Shown here one piece after another: positions 16,626 to 25,294 of a stretch of 34,331 bases of DNA. Each line of letters begins with the position of its first letter. The first letter of the stretch is position 1. The translations under genes and the position numbers were made by a program. The stretch lies in assembly GCA_029881435.1 (NCBI GenBank), contig JAOUMR010000028.1:1-34331 (forward strand), given 5' to 3'. The DNA comes from Nitrospira sp. GTDB taxonomy: Bacteria; Nitrospirota; Nitrospiria; Nitrospirales; Nitrospiraceae. A model generated the notes under the pieces. It was not told the origin of the DNA. It made no database searches and was given only the letters and a program-made list of their open reading frames with translations.

Positions 16626-16746
16626 CTTTGCTCCCTCCAAGATCTGAAAAGCTAAAGAAGGCCGCATTTTACTGGACCTCAATTGGAAGGCGCAAGGGGG
16701 ATCAGTAGGCCGATTGGGGATGCAACGAACGAAGCACAACAACTCT

Positions 16747-17643
16747 TTAGGGGGCTGGCTTAACCGCGGCCTTCAGTGTCTGTGCAATTTCTTTGACGGA
16801 GTTGGCGAATTGTTCGAACGGCGAACCCTCTTGAAGCAGTTCGCGTGCTGCCGCCCGCATCTGTTCCTCATGCTTGATCATTTCAGTCGCTAACTCTGCC
16901 ACTTTAGCCATGGTCTCTTGGTAGGTCGCTATGTCACGCTGAAGCGCTTGAGCTGTGGTCTGCGTGGCCTTCATCTCGTCAATCGAAGTTCGGAGCTCCT
17001 GAGACAGTCTTCGTACGTGCGTCTCACGGTCTCGGATCTCAGCCGTCAGCCTGGTGGAGCCTTGATCGCTTTCACGACGACTGTCCGCAAGACCGCGAAT
17101 GGTTTCGATCCAAATCGAGACCTCGCTGCGTTTGAGTGTGGGAGGGTCAGGAAGCTGTTGGTGTGTCTGGATCGCTTTCGTGGCCGGGTGGAGCCATTCC
17201 ATAAACTGCATGGCATCGCTCAATTTCACGTCGGCTGCGCGCCATTGTGTTGAGGGTGTTTTGCCATTCAGAGAAGGAGAGGCCAGGGGAGGGATGTCGG
17301 ATTCTTCTGAAACACTCGGTTGTTGAGACTGTTGAGGCTGAGCCCGTCGATAGTATTCCAGCAGGGCCGCGATGCAATGGCGGCACATGGGTTCTTCGGG
17401 AAGGGCGCATGAGCACTTTGAAATGAGGTGGCCGTCTTTCAGGCGAATAGTTTGTTCGTGGAGACCGGAGTTCCCAATGAGGGTAGACGTGATCCGGGCG
17501 TCGTCAGCCTCCATGATGCGGACCCGGCTTTCGCTCAAATACCTCTGGGCGATTTGAAAGGCGGAGCCTTCTGAAATGGCCTGGATCATCTGGGGATCCA
17601 GCAAGCCAAGCCGCTCCGCGCTGCAAGGAATCTTGTTTCGCAT
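16747..17643 (-). CDS. SWIM zinc-finger protein with long coiled coil
   Basis: This protein (298 aa) has a SWIM-type zinc motif, C77-x-C79-x7-C87-x-H89 (KCSCALPEEPMCRHC), in its N-terminal third. A Pro/Ser-rich linker (~100-130) follows, and then heptad-like helices over about residues 190-270 (SQELRTSIDEMKATQTTAQA and onwards), predicting a coiled coil. SWIM domains bind DNA or protein; the combination suggests a scaffold or DNA-associated role. I cannot name the protein. It is on the - strand, with both neighbours separated by about 120 bases. Confidence 0.72.
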   Translation of the reverse strand: MRNKIPCSAERLGLLDPQMIQAISEGSAFQIAQRYLSESRVRIMEADDARITSTLIGNSGLHEQTIRLKDGHLISKCSCALPEEPMCRHCIAALLEYYRRAQPQQSQQPSVSEESDIPPLASPSLNGKTPSTQWRAADVKLSDAMQFMEWLHPATKAIQTHQQLPDPPTLKRSEVSIWIETIRGLADSRRESDQGSTRLTAEIRDRETHVRRLSQELRTSIDEMKATQTTAQALQRDIATYQETMAKVAELATEMIKHEEQMRAAARELLQEGSPFEQFANSVKEIAQTLKAAVKPAP

Positions 17644-17775
17644 GGTCGATGCGCAAGTCGTTCCGGGAACCTGAATTGATCCAGTCTGCCGGGTGAGTCG
17701 AGTCGTGTCAAGCCTCGCCTGGTTTCTTGGTCGCTTGTATCCGGTTGCCTGAAAGGAGCCTGGGTCGCGAGTGCA

Positions 17776-18786
17776 CTACCGGCATGGCTTCACTGGGCGT
17801 GCTTTGTCCATTGGCGTCAGCCAAATATAATCAGCGATGGGTTCTTGCATCAGCGCGCGAATGTCTTCCGTTTTGCTCGCGTCAAAGGAAAGCAAATAAA
17901 TCGTTGCCTGTTTGACCGCTCCACTCAGCCGTCTGGCTACACGCTTCGGCACGGGGAGGTTATATTGAATGTGGCCGGCTCCCGTGTAGCTCACGATCAT
18001 GCGACGGGAGCCCGTTTGATTCCGGCGGAATTCTTGTTCGCGCAAGACCAGTGTCCTTGCCATGCCTTCGTCGCGCACCATAGATGCTTCGTACATCGTG
18101 CGATAGTGCTCCGCGGATCCTCCATGGCATCGTTGGAGTTGACCGAAGATCCTCTCCCGATAAGCGGGATCGTCGACGATCTCCTCTCGATCCAGCTCCC
18201 ATGTAGCCCAATCCGGCTCTTGTTTGGCTTGATCGAGCCCGAGTTTCACAACGCGGCGAATCAATGGTTTGGGTGGGTTCATGGCACGAACGGACAAATG
18301 TCGATTTCGAGCGAACGTGAGCAATGGCGCGTAATCCTCAAATGCGCCGCCCCAATTTTGTTTCCAGCGCACTTGCTCCAAAAACCCTTGCGTGGCTGGT
18401 TGAGTGGTCGATACATAGCTATCCAAGGCTGGTTGGCCATCCCATCCGAACATCTCCATCCCGATCGTAGGTTCAACCCCCTTTGCAACCAGTTGATTCA
18501 GCACCTTCAAGGCCGCTTCGATATGGTACGGGTTGTGGTGCTCTTCTCCCAGATAGACAATGTCCTGCTGCTCCAAGTCCTTCACCAAATCGGCAAACGA
18601 GATGACGTGGCCGGTTTGGGTGTCAAGAATGTGCCAGGGCTGCCAACCAGCCTCGATCTTGGAGCCGAGGCCGCCAGCGCCCTCTACCGCGCAGCCCATC
18701 GGGAACACGAGCAGGCAGATCAGGAGACTCAGCCTGAAGGCCGACCGCCCTGTTAGCACAGAACTCACAATGACAGGTCTTCTCAT
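17776..18786 (-). CDS. ChaN-like haem-binding-type lipoprotein
   Basis: This envelope protein (336 aa) belongs to the ChaN/DUF399 family. A signal peptide ends in LLVFPMGC (Cys32), a near-canonical lipobox. The ChaN domain has IVYLGEEHHNPYHIEAALKVL, GMEMFGWDGQPALDSYV and the closing SYTGAGHIQYNLPVPKRV block. Family members bind haem or are linked to iron acquisition; here the ligand is inferred. I chose the ATG at 18786 because ATAGGAGTGG precedes it and it gives a proper signal peptide; an in-frame ATG at 18852 would bury that signal. Confidence 0.83.
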   Translation of the reverse strand: MRRPVIVSSVLTGRSAFRLSLLICLLVFPMGCAVEGAGGLGSKIEAGWQPWHILDTQTGHVISFADLVKDLEQQDIVYLGEEHHNPYHIEAALKVLNQLVAKGVEPTIGMEMFGWDGQPALDSYVSTTQPATQGFLEQVRWKQNWGGAFEDYAPLLTFARNRHLSVRAMNPPKPLIRRVVKLGLDQAKQEPDWATWELDREEIVDDPAYRERIFGQLQRCHGGSAEHYRTMYEASMVRDEGMARTLVLREQEFRRNQTGSRRMIVSYTGAGHIQYNLPVPKRVARRLSGAVKQATIYLLSFDASKTEDIRALMQEPIADYIWLTPMDKARPVKPCR

Positions 18787-18909
18787 GAAACCACTCCTAT
18801 CACAACGATCGAGTGTGAACAAGCACGCTTGACCCTGACGAATGAAGATCACTATGCTCTGGTTCGATATCCAAATTCACCCTCAGACTGACACAGTTGT
18901 TTAGGCTGC

Positions 18910-20202
18910 ATGAATCCCGACCCGCTTGCCGAATTTCGCCGTCTCGTGGGTCATCGTGCGCGCCGTTTCCCCAAACAATGGGAAGCATCTAAAAAATTGA
19001 TCGAAGGGGCCACCCTCCCCTCAACCCTCGTCCGACTCCATTACACCCTTCTGGACAAAGATCTTCCAGCTTCAGTGAAGGGACCCCTGCTCCGCCTGTT
19101 CGAGCGGGAGGCGCCACAACATGTCCAAGATCTGGATGGAGCGTGCCTGAAATCTCTCACAGGCCTTCCTCCAGCCAAAGCTCTCCGCGCGCTGAGTGTC
19201 TTTTTCGAATTGGTCCCAACTCCAGGCTCTAGGTGGCCCGTGACAGGGCTGGCCAGCGAGGACCTAGAACGGTTGGTGCGCAACATGGACAATCCGTTCG
19301 ACCTCCTTCGTCGCGCAGACGTGGCGTCGCTCCTAGACATTGGCGCAGGGGATCTCTCTTTTGCAGAGGAATTGGTTGGTGTGTATAGCGCTGACCTCAG
19401 GCAACAGAACCGAGAGCTTATTATGCACTGTCTGGATCGACTCGATCCTCGTTCACAGTTGGGAGGCCCTCTCCATGCTAGACCGGACCGGCTCCGCGCG
19501 TTACAGCAGACACCTGGGTTGTCGTTTGCTTTCTTCGGCAATCAAGACATGTTTGAGCTGGAACCTCTGGATGAGCAGGACTCGCTAGCCCCTCGATACA
19601 CCATCGCCACCTGCTGGGCGCCTGCCACTCCCACCTTCGCCTACGAACCGACGAGACTTTCGCGATCGCTGATCGATCAGGAGCTCATACGGACCAAAGG
19701 GGTCTTTCGCCAGACGCGCTTTGAGCGAGAGCGAGCTCTCGAAGTCGTGCATGGCGATCGCCTCTTGCTCTTCCCACCGTGGAAGTTCGAGATCATCGGC
19801 CCTCTGGCACTATTGAGTCTGCTCGCCCGGCGAGGAGCCGTCTGTGTGGTGGGATCAGTCGATGATCAAGTGTTTTGGGAACTCCTTGCGCAATTGCTCG
19901 ATGAACCGCGCTATCGACCGCAAGAAGAACCCTTTAACATGGGTACCGTACCGAAGATATTCGGAGACCTATACGATGTTCTCGTCGGTCTGCCGGTCGG
20001 TGAGTCCGTCGACCTGTCGAGCCTCGCGACACTCCGGCGTCAGTATCCGCCTTCGGGAGATGGCTTCGTCTGTGTGTTTCGGTATATCTGTATTCGACGG
20101 GGAGCCACCTTCTCGGACAGCCCAGCGAGCAGTACGGCACGGAAGTTTTCCTCCATGAACGAAGAAGTTCCCCCCTGGATGCTCACGCTGGTTCCCGCGT
20201 AG
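18910..20202 (+). CDS. uncharacterised protein with SAM-methyltransferase-like motif
   Basis: I do not recognise this 430-residue soluble protein. The middle has ADVASLLDIGAGDLSFAEEL (residues ~136-155), which matches motif I of Rossmann methyltransferases. The region after it lacks clear motifs IV-VI, so activity is uncertain. Distinctive blocks are FFGNQDMFELEPL, IATCWAPATPTFAYEPTRLS and LLLFPPWKFEIIGPLALLSL. The N-terminal ~130 residues look helical. It is divergent from the ChaN-like gene; the MoxR operon behind it has its own promoter. No strong Shine-Dalgarno sequence precedes the ATG. Confidence 0.68.
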   Translation: MNPDPLAEFRRLVGHRARRFPKQWEASKKLIEGATLPSTLVRLHYTLLDKDLPASVKGPLLRLFEREAPQHVQDLDGACLKSLTGLPPAKALRALSVFFELVPTPGSRWPVTGLASEDLERLVRNMDNPFDLLRRADVASLLDIGAGDLSFAEELVGVYSADLRQQNRELIMHCLDRLDPRSQLGGPLHARPDRLRALQQTPGLSFAFFGNQDMFELEPLDEQDSLAPRYTIATCWAPATPTFAYEPTRLSRSLIDQELIRTKGVFRQTRFERERALEVVHGDRLLLFPPWKFEIIGPLALLSLLARRGAVCVVGSVDDQVFWELLAQLLDEPRYRPQEEPFNMGTVPKIFGDLYDVLVGLPVGESVDLSSLATLRRQYPPSGDGFVCVFRYICIRRGATFSDSPASSTARKFSSMNEEVPPWMLTLVPA

Positions 20203-20260
20203 CAATTCAGGCGGATTCGAGCCTGACAGCGAAATCGCGAGGTGCAAAAAACATGAATAA

Positions 20261-20289
20261 TTGACCGATCTTAGACCCTTTGTTAGACT
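20261..20289 (+). promoter_or_regulatory. extended -10 promoter of the moxR operon
   Basis: TTGACC (20261-20266), a 17-base spacer ending in TGT, and TAGACT (20284-20289) form an extended -10 promoter about 58 bases before the MoxR start. The same TGTTAGACTT string occurs before the DUF502 gene (32320-32329). Confidence 0.62.
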
Positions 20290-20347
20290 TCGACCGTGTT
20301 CGATCACCAAGTCTTTCCACAGCGATCTCCCGCGCGTTAGTCCCAAC

Positions 20348-21289
20348 ATGAACGCAACACCGACCATTCCAGATATCTTGGAGAATATTGCCCGGGTGAT
20401 CAAAGGGAAACCCCATGTCATCGAGATGAGTGTCGTTGCCCTCCTGGCTCGTGGGCATCTGCTTCTCGAAGACGTTCCCGGGGTCGGGAAAACGACCCTC
20501 GCCCATAGTCTTGCGCGATCGCTCGATTGCTCCTTTAAGCGCATTCAGTTCACGAGCGATCTGCTTCCCTCGGACATTGTCGGCGTGTCGATTTTTAACA
20601 GGCAGAAACAGGCCTTTGAATTCATGCCTGGACCGATTTTCGCCAACATCGTGTTGGCGGATGAAATTAATCGAACGACACCAAAAACCCAGAGTAGTCT
20701 CTTAGAGGCGATGAGCGAGGCACAGATTTCCTTCGACAATAAGACCTATCCCCTGAGTCAGCCGTTTATGGTCATTGCAACCCAGAACCCCGCAGAATAT
20801 CATGGAACGTTTCCACTCCCCGAGTCGCAGCTCGATCGCTTTCTCATGCGGCTTCGCATCGGTTATCCGGTGCCCGAAGAAGAACGAAAGGTGTTGGAAC
20901 GCCCCCAATCGTTGCATCCGGCCGAAGAGCTGTGCCCGTTACTCACCGCGCACGATGTCGTGGCGCTCCAAGACCAAGTCGATAAGGTTCGCATGGAGGA
21001 GAGCATCACGGACTATCTCCTGGCTATCGTGCAGAGTACAAGGCAGTCGGATCTCTTATCCCTGGGCGTCAGTACACGGGGCGCTCTGGCGTTAAGTCGA
21101 GCGGCCAAAGCGTTGTCGTTTGTTCGCGGCCGGGCCTATTGTCTGCCGGACGATGTGAAGGAGCTTGCCCCTATCGTGCTCTCTCATCGCATCATGGTGG
21201 CACGCGCGCAGGGTTCACGCCAGCGTAGCTCTGAACACACTGAGCAGATCATCCAGGACTTGGTCGATTCGGTTCCAGTCCCTGTCTAA
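20348..21289 (+). CDS. MoxR-family AAA+ ATPase
   Basis: This protein (313 aa) is a chaperone-like ATPase that usually acts with von Willebrand/DUF58 partners. Walker A is EDVPGVGKTTLAHSLA, Walker B is VLADEINRTTPKTQSSLLEA, sensor 1 is VIATQNPAEYHGTFPLPESQ, and an Arg-finger region follows in LDRFLMRLRIGYP. Its length is typical. The ATG at 20348 begins the conserved fold; an in-frame ATG at 20261 would coincide with the promoter. The genes that follow (DUF58 and TgpA-like) give the classic three-gene arrangement. The assembled target is unknown. Confidence 0.92.
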   Translation: MNATPTIPDILENIARVIKGKPHVIEMSVVALLARGHLLLEDVPGVGKTTLAHSLARSLDCSFKRIQFTSDLLPSDIVGVSIFNRQKQAFEFMPGPIFANIVLADEINRTTPKTQSSLLEAMSEAQISFDNKTYPLSQPFMVIATQNPAEYHGTFPLPESQLDRFLMRLRIGYPVPEEERKVLERPQSLHPAEELCPLLTAHDVVALQDQVDKVRMEESITDYLLAIVQSTRQSDLLSLGVSTRGALALSRAAKALSFVRGRAYCLPDDVKELAPIVLSHRIMVARAQGSRQRSSEHTEQIIQDLVDSVPVPV

Positions 21290-21331
21290 GTCTTTCCTGA
21301 AACGAGCTGGCCGGCGCGGAGCTGGTGGGAC

Positions 21332-22450
21332 ATGCCCCTTCAAATGCCTGTTTTCGTGCGACGATGGTTTCTTCATCGGTCCACAAGGGTCACGTCCGAA
21401 GGCCTTCAATTCTTGGTCTTTACCCTTGCGATCGGCATCGCCGCCATCAATACCGGGAACAATCTTTTCTATCTTCTGCTCGCGATGATGCTGAGCCTTA
21501 TCCTGATCTCAGGCATCGTCGCAGAGTACTGCTTGCGACGACTCGACTTTCACCGCCATCTTCCAGACCTCATTGTTGTGAATCAACCGGTCACCGCCAC
21601 ACTAGTAGTAAAGAACCGGAAATCACGCCTCCCTAGTTTTTCCCTGGCGATCTTCGACGTGAGCGATGGGCGCAACTTGGCTCGTGGGGTAACCATTCAC
21701 GAACTGCCTGCAGGTGCCAGCCGGTTGGTGCCGTATCCCTTTCTCGCAACGCGACGGGGGAAGCTGCGTTTGGATGGCGTTCGCGTTGCAACGGAATTCC
21801 CTTTCGGACTCTTCATGAAAAAGGCTTTTTACCACGTTGAAGGATCGGTCATTGTTTGCCCTGAGATCATCCCACTGGACGAGAGTCTGCTCCAAGGACT
21901 GATGAGTACCGGTCAAGAGCAGAATCTTCATCGACGGGGCCATGGGAGTGACTTGTATAACTTGCGTCTGTATCACGCGGGAGATGACTCGCGGAGTATT
22001 CATTGGCCAACGACTGCTCGGACCTCCCAGCTGACGGTTCGAGAGACCGAGGCCGAAGAGCAACGCCGAGCGACCATTCGTCTGTCGACCATCGCCCCCG
22101 TTAGCCACGATATAGTATTTGAGCAAGCCGTCTCATTGGCTGCGTCCCTGGTTCAGCATTTGGCGCGGCAAGGCTACCTCATACAACTGATCGTGGGATC
22201 AGACTGCTCGACGTTCGGCCAAGGGGACGCACACCTCCACGAGCTTCTGCGCATGCTCGCCCTCTGTCAACGAAGCGATCCCTCCGGAGAATTCATGGCG
22301 AGGGAAAGGCTCGACCGCGACCGCAGGGAGGATGAAGGCGGGACAGAGATCGTCGTGCAATCGTGGTGTGGACCGGAGGATCACCAGCCTGGACGCCTGA
22401 CTCTTCTGGTCGACGGTCAGCCCGTCGACGGAGCTATACATGCCCTTTAA
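21332..22450 (+). CDS. DUF58-domain membrane protein
   Basis: This protein (372 aa) is the usual partner of MoxR ATPases. Two closely spaced TM helices (residues ~24-65) are followed by a beta-rich domain and then the DUF58 block GSDLYNLRLYHAGDDSRSIHW (here ~207-227), plus TARTSQLTVRETEAEEQRR, which precedes a VWA-like fold. Its end overlaps the transglutaminase gene by 11 bases, so the two are translationally coupled. The role is inferred from family context: envelope or peptidase complex assembly. Confidence 0.87.
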   Translation: MPLQMPVFVRRWFLHRSTRVTSEGLQFLVFTLAIGIAAINTGNNLFYLLLAMMLSLILISGIVAEYCLRRLDFHRHLPDLIVVNQPVTATLVVKNRKSRLPSFSLAIFDVSDGRNLARGVTIHELPAGASRLVPYPFLATRRGKLRLDGVRVATEFPFGLFMKKAFYHVEGSVIVCPEIIPLDESLLQGLMSTGQEQNLHRRGHGSDLYNLRLYHAGDDSRSIHWPTTARTSQLTVRETEAEEQRRATIRLSTIAPVSHDIVFEQAVSLAASLVQHLARQGYLIQLIVGSDCSTFGQGDAHLHELLRMLALCQRSDPSGEFMARERLDRDRREDEGGTEIVVQSWCGPEDHQPGRLTLLVDGQPVDGAIHAL

Positions 22451-24626
22451 TCAGGCGCTTCGACTGACTTCAATTCTATTGGCGGCGGTCTCATTTATCG
22501 GACTGACGCTTGGGTCAGGCCTGCCTGCGTGGTTGGCGATGTTGACTGGTGGGGGACTGATTGTTGTGCTCCTACGTCAGTTTACAACCGGGGACCTCAG
22601 GCACCTTGCCACGCACGTTTCTTTCTCACCGGCCGGTTGGAACCTGCTGGTCATTGTTGGGTTTCTGTGGTTTTGGGTGGATATGTTCTGGATTTCAGGT
22701 GAACTTCTTCCGGCGGGAATCCATTTTCTCATGATCCTGATGGTCATTAAGTTATTCAACCTCAGGCTTCGTCGCGACTATCTGCATCTCTATGCCATCA
22801 GTCTCGTTGCAATCCTCGCGTCGGGCTCCCTTACGACGGATCTGTGGTACTTCCCAATCTTCTTGCTCTATCTCGTGGCCGGGGTCTGGACGCTTATCCT
22901 ATTTCAAATAACCAAAGGCGCTGAAGACACAGGTGCCCCGCCAATGGGCGGTCAGCCGCCACAGCCAGAGTTGCTCGGCCGAGTCACACCCCAACTCTTT
23001 TGGCTGGCAAACGGACTGGCGCTGGTGTGCTTTGGGATGACATTGGCGATCTTCTTCACGATTCCTCGGATCAGCGCGGGGTTTTATCAGAAAGGCTTTG
23101 GGGAAAATATTCGCACGTCTGGATTCTCCGAGACAGTCAACTTAGGTGCAATAGGGCCGATCAAGCGGGATCCAAGCATTGTGATGCGGGTCAAGGTGCC
23201 GCGGCACACTCTACACGCTGTGGACCGGCTTTATGTACGAGGAGTCTCCTTCGATCAATATGACGGAAAATCCTGGATGAATCGATTGGGCTACCGACGG
23301 AATCTCAGCGAGGAAAGTCCTGGGATGTTTATCATTCGTGGGCATGAAGGTCCCGCACCATCTCGCCTGGGCGACGCGATTCAGCAGAATATTCTTCTAG
23401 AGCCGCTCGATACGTCCGTACTCTTCGCCGCTCCGTTCGTTGAAAAAATCAGCGGGAAGTTCCCGGCGGTCCAATCAGATTTTGCAGGGTCGGTGTATCT
23501 TCCGTTCCCCAGCTCATCGCGTATTGAATACTCTGTTGTCTCTCGCGTACATCCTGTGTTGCCGGCCGATCTTGGCTCCGAGCTCACCGTTTACCCAGAA
23601 TCATTTACCAAACATTTCCTCCAAATCCCCTATACATCGGAACGGATCGGTGAGCTAGTAAAAGCCATTACAGGCTCTCAGCGCAGTCCCTATGAAAAAG
23701 CGCAGGCCATTCACACGTTCCTCATGCGCAACTATCGGTATAGCCTTGATGCACCTCTTGCGGGAGTGGATCGCCCGCTTGAAGAATTTCTCTTCTTTCG
23801 CAAAACGGGGTATTGCGAGCACTATGCGACAGCCATGGTGATCATGCTGCGGACCGTAGGAATTCCTGCGCGTCTTGTGACCGGGTTTCTCGCCACAGAG
23901 TGGAATGAATATGGAAGCTACTATGTCGTTCGACAGCAAGATGCTCATGCATGGGTTGAAGTGCACCTGCCACATTCCGGATGGGTCATGATGGATCCGA
24001 CTCCACCTTCGGTGGAACCGGTGGGGGACGTGTATCCTGCTTGGCGGGCTTTGGAACGTATTCTGGATAATGTCAAACTCCAGTGGAGTCGCTTCTTTGT
24101 GCAATACAGTGCCGCGGATCAACTGGCCGTTGTGCGAGAATTAAAAGCCGGCGGTAAATCTGTTGGCCATAAGGCGTTCGATTCCGTCACCACACTCTTC
24201 AGTCCGTTCATGAAACTGTTTGGGGGGATTCCAGATTACGTGTTCCCAAGTATCCTGCGGCCACAGGGGTCGATTTGGGGTCTCGTCATTGTTGCATTCA
24301 TCATTATGCTTGGGTTGAGCGTGAGAAGAATCTTGGCAAGGGCGTTTCCTGATAAGAAGATCACGCAGGAAGACCACCGTATCGTGGATCTCTACAAGCA
24401 GATGATCAAACGTCTCGCTGACAAAGGTATTGCGAAAACAGCTACCACCACGCCTCTTGAGTTTGTTCACCTCGCTCGCATCAGATGGGGTGAAGCGAAT
24501 CTCGTGGTGGCTTCAATTACCGAGCTTTATTGCAGAACTCGGTTTGGTGGAATACCGCTTACCGATGAGGAACTGGGAATGGCGGAGGATGGGCTCAGAC
24601 AGCTGACAATATTAGGGAAATCATGA
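22440..24626 (+). CDS. TgpA-like membrane transglutaminase-domain protein
   Basis: This protein (728 aa) has an N-terminal membrane part (DUF3488-type) with about five to six TM helices in residues 8-155 and another near 185-205. A periplasmic domain with a transglutaminase core follows, with the triad visible as Cys459 in KTGYCEHYATAM, His503 in DAHAWVEVHL, and Asp519 in MMDPTPPS. A last TM helix (~622-642) precedes a short cytoplasmic tail. The order MoxR, DUF58, TgpA is a widespread operon. The reaction could be peptide cross-linking or protease-like; family members are poorly characterised. Confidence 0.9.
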   Translation: MPFNQALRLTSILLAAVSFIGLTLGSGLPAWLAMLTGGGLIVVLLRQFTTGDLRHLATHVSFSPAGWNLLVIVGFLWFWVDMFWISGELLPAGIHFLMILMVIKLFNLRLRRDYLHLYAISLVAILASGSLTTDLWYFPIFLLYLVAGVWTLILFQITKGAEDTGAPPMGGQPPQPELLGRVTPQLFWLANGLALVCFGMTLAIFFTIPRISAGFYQKGFGENIRTSGFSETVNLGAIGPIKRDPSIVMRVKVPRHTLHAVDRLYVRGVSFDQYDGKSWMNRLGYRRNLSEESPGMFIIRGHEGPAPSRLGDAIQQNILLEPLDTSVLFAAPFVEKISGKFPAVQSDFAGSVYLPFPSSSRIEYSVVSRVHPVLPADLGSELTVYPESFTKHFLQIPYTSERIGELVKAITGSQRSPYEKAQAIHTFLMRNYRYSLDAPLAGVDRPLEEFLFFRKTGYCEHYATAMVIMLRTVGIPARLVTGFLATEWNEYGSYYVVRQQDAHAWVEVHLPHSGWVMMDPTPPSVEPVGDVYPAWRALERILDNVKLQWSRFFVQYSAADQLAVVRELKAGGKSVGHKAFDSVTTLFSPFMKLFGGIPDYVFPSILRPQGSIWGLVIVAFIIMLGLSVRRILARAFPDKKITQEDHRIVDLYKQMIKRLADKGIAKTATTTPLEFVHLARIRWGEANLVVASITELYCRTRFGGIPLTDEELGMAEDGLRQLTILGKS

Positions 24627-24684
24627 CAGCAGCGTTAGTCTCAGCATGAATGACCAGCACACCTGAAGAGGGATGGGAATGTAT

Positions 24685-24759
24685 TGGAGCGGGAAAAGGG
24701 ATTTGAACCCTCGACCCTCGCCTTGGCAAGGCGATGCTCTACCACTGAGCTATTCCCGC
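24685..24759 (-). tRNA. tRNA-Gly (anticodon GCC)
   Basis: Read on the - strand, a GCGGGAA acceptor arm pairs with TTCCCGC, followed by T and an encoded CCA. The D-arm is AGCTCAGTGGTAGAGC, the anticodon arm TCGCC-TTGCCAA-GGCGA gives anticodon GCC, and the T-arm contains GGTTCAAATCC. It is a complete cloverleaf. It lies convergent to the TgpA-like gene, upstream of the nxr control region. Confidence 0.96.
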
Positions 24760-25073
24760 TCGAGAGGTCTGAAGGTTCGGAGTGTACTGAGCTATCAGTA
24801 TCGTGTCAAGCTACGAATCCGATCGGATCAAGTACGTTGATTCAGTACAGTCACTTGGAGTCATCCAGTCTTGGGTCCGTTCCCTTCCGCGAATAGGTTA
24901 CCGTATCGTAACGTCATGAGTGTGATGTGGCGGTACTGCGCTCAACATATCAAAATAATAGGGATTATCATCATACAAATGGCAGGTAGACATCATGGTC
25001 TGAAAAGAAATGCTACGCAAGCTACCCATCAATAGACCAGAGATGACCGTCAATTCTAAAGAGAGCCGACCAA

Positions 25074-25114
25074 AATACTCATTGTGTTTTTAGGCGTTTA
25101 GAATACTCATTGGG
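25074..25114 (+). repeat. two direct repeats upstream of the nxr promoter
   Basis: AATACTCATTGTG (25074-25086) and AATACTCATTGGG (25102-25114) differ at one base and are 28 bases apart. They lie roughly 50-90 bases upstream of the start site predicted from the sigma-54-like element, a position suited to an activator. Confidence 0.6.
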
Positions 25115-25138
25115 TAATTATGGACGCTGGATTCATAA

Positions 25139-25154
25139 TGGCGCAGATATTGCG
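25139..25154 (+). promoter_or_regulatory. sigma-54-like -24/-12 promoter element for nxrA
   Basis: TGGCGCA-GATA-TTGCG matches the sigma-54 pattern TGGCACG-N4-TTGCW at 9 of 12 defined positions, with the essential GG and GC and exact spacing. The predicted start near 25165 would give a leader of about 260 bases. Match read by eye; no RpoN gene is visible in this window. Confidence 0.45.
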
Positions 25155-25165
25155 AACATTTTTTA

Positions 25166-25194
25166 TTGCAACATATTGTTCCAAATGGTATATG
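25166..25194 (+). promoter_or_regulatory. alternative sigma-70-like promoter for nxrA
   Basis: TTGCAA, a 17-base spacer and TATATG (25189-25194), four of six matches in each hexamer. An interrupted inverted repeat GC-AACA-tat-TGTT-CC-type (25168-25182) overlaps the -35 and spacer and could be an operator. It competes with the sigma-54 reading. Confidence 0.38.
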
Positions 25195-25260
25195 CCACAC
25201 CGCATGTAACTTTAAGTGGAAAGAAGAGAATAGACGTAGAAGAGATTTAATCGCGACTTT

Positions 25261-25294
25261 TGATGAGTCACAACAGATGATGAGTCACAACAGA
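25261..25294 (+). repeat. exact 17-bp tandem duplication in the nxrA leader
   Basis: TGATGAGTCACAACAGA occurs twice back to back (25261-25277 and 25278-25294), 133 bases before the nxrA start. The unit contains ATGAGTCA, a partly symmetric core. Confidence 0.92.

Noticed and set aside
17845-18756. + strand open frame of 303 codons opposite the ChaN-like gene
   Set aside because: Antisense shadow of a gene with a clear lipoprotein signal and ChaN motifs.
24684-24896. + strand open frame over the tRNA region
   Set aside because: It translates the complement of tRNA-Gly, a common false call.
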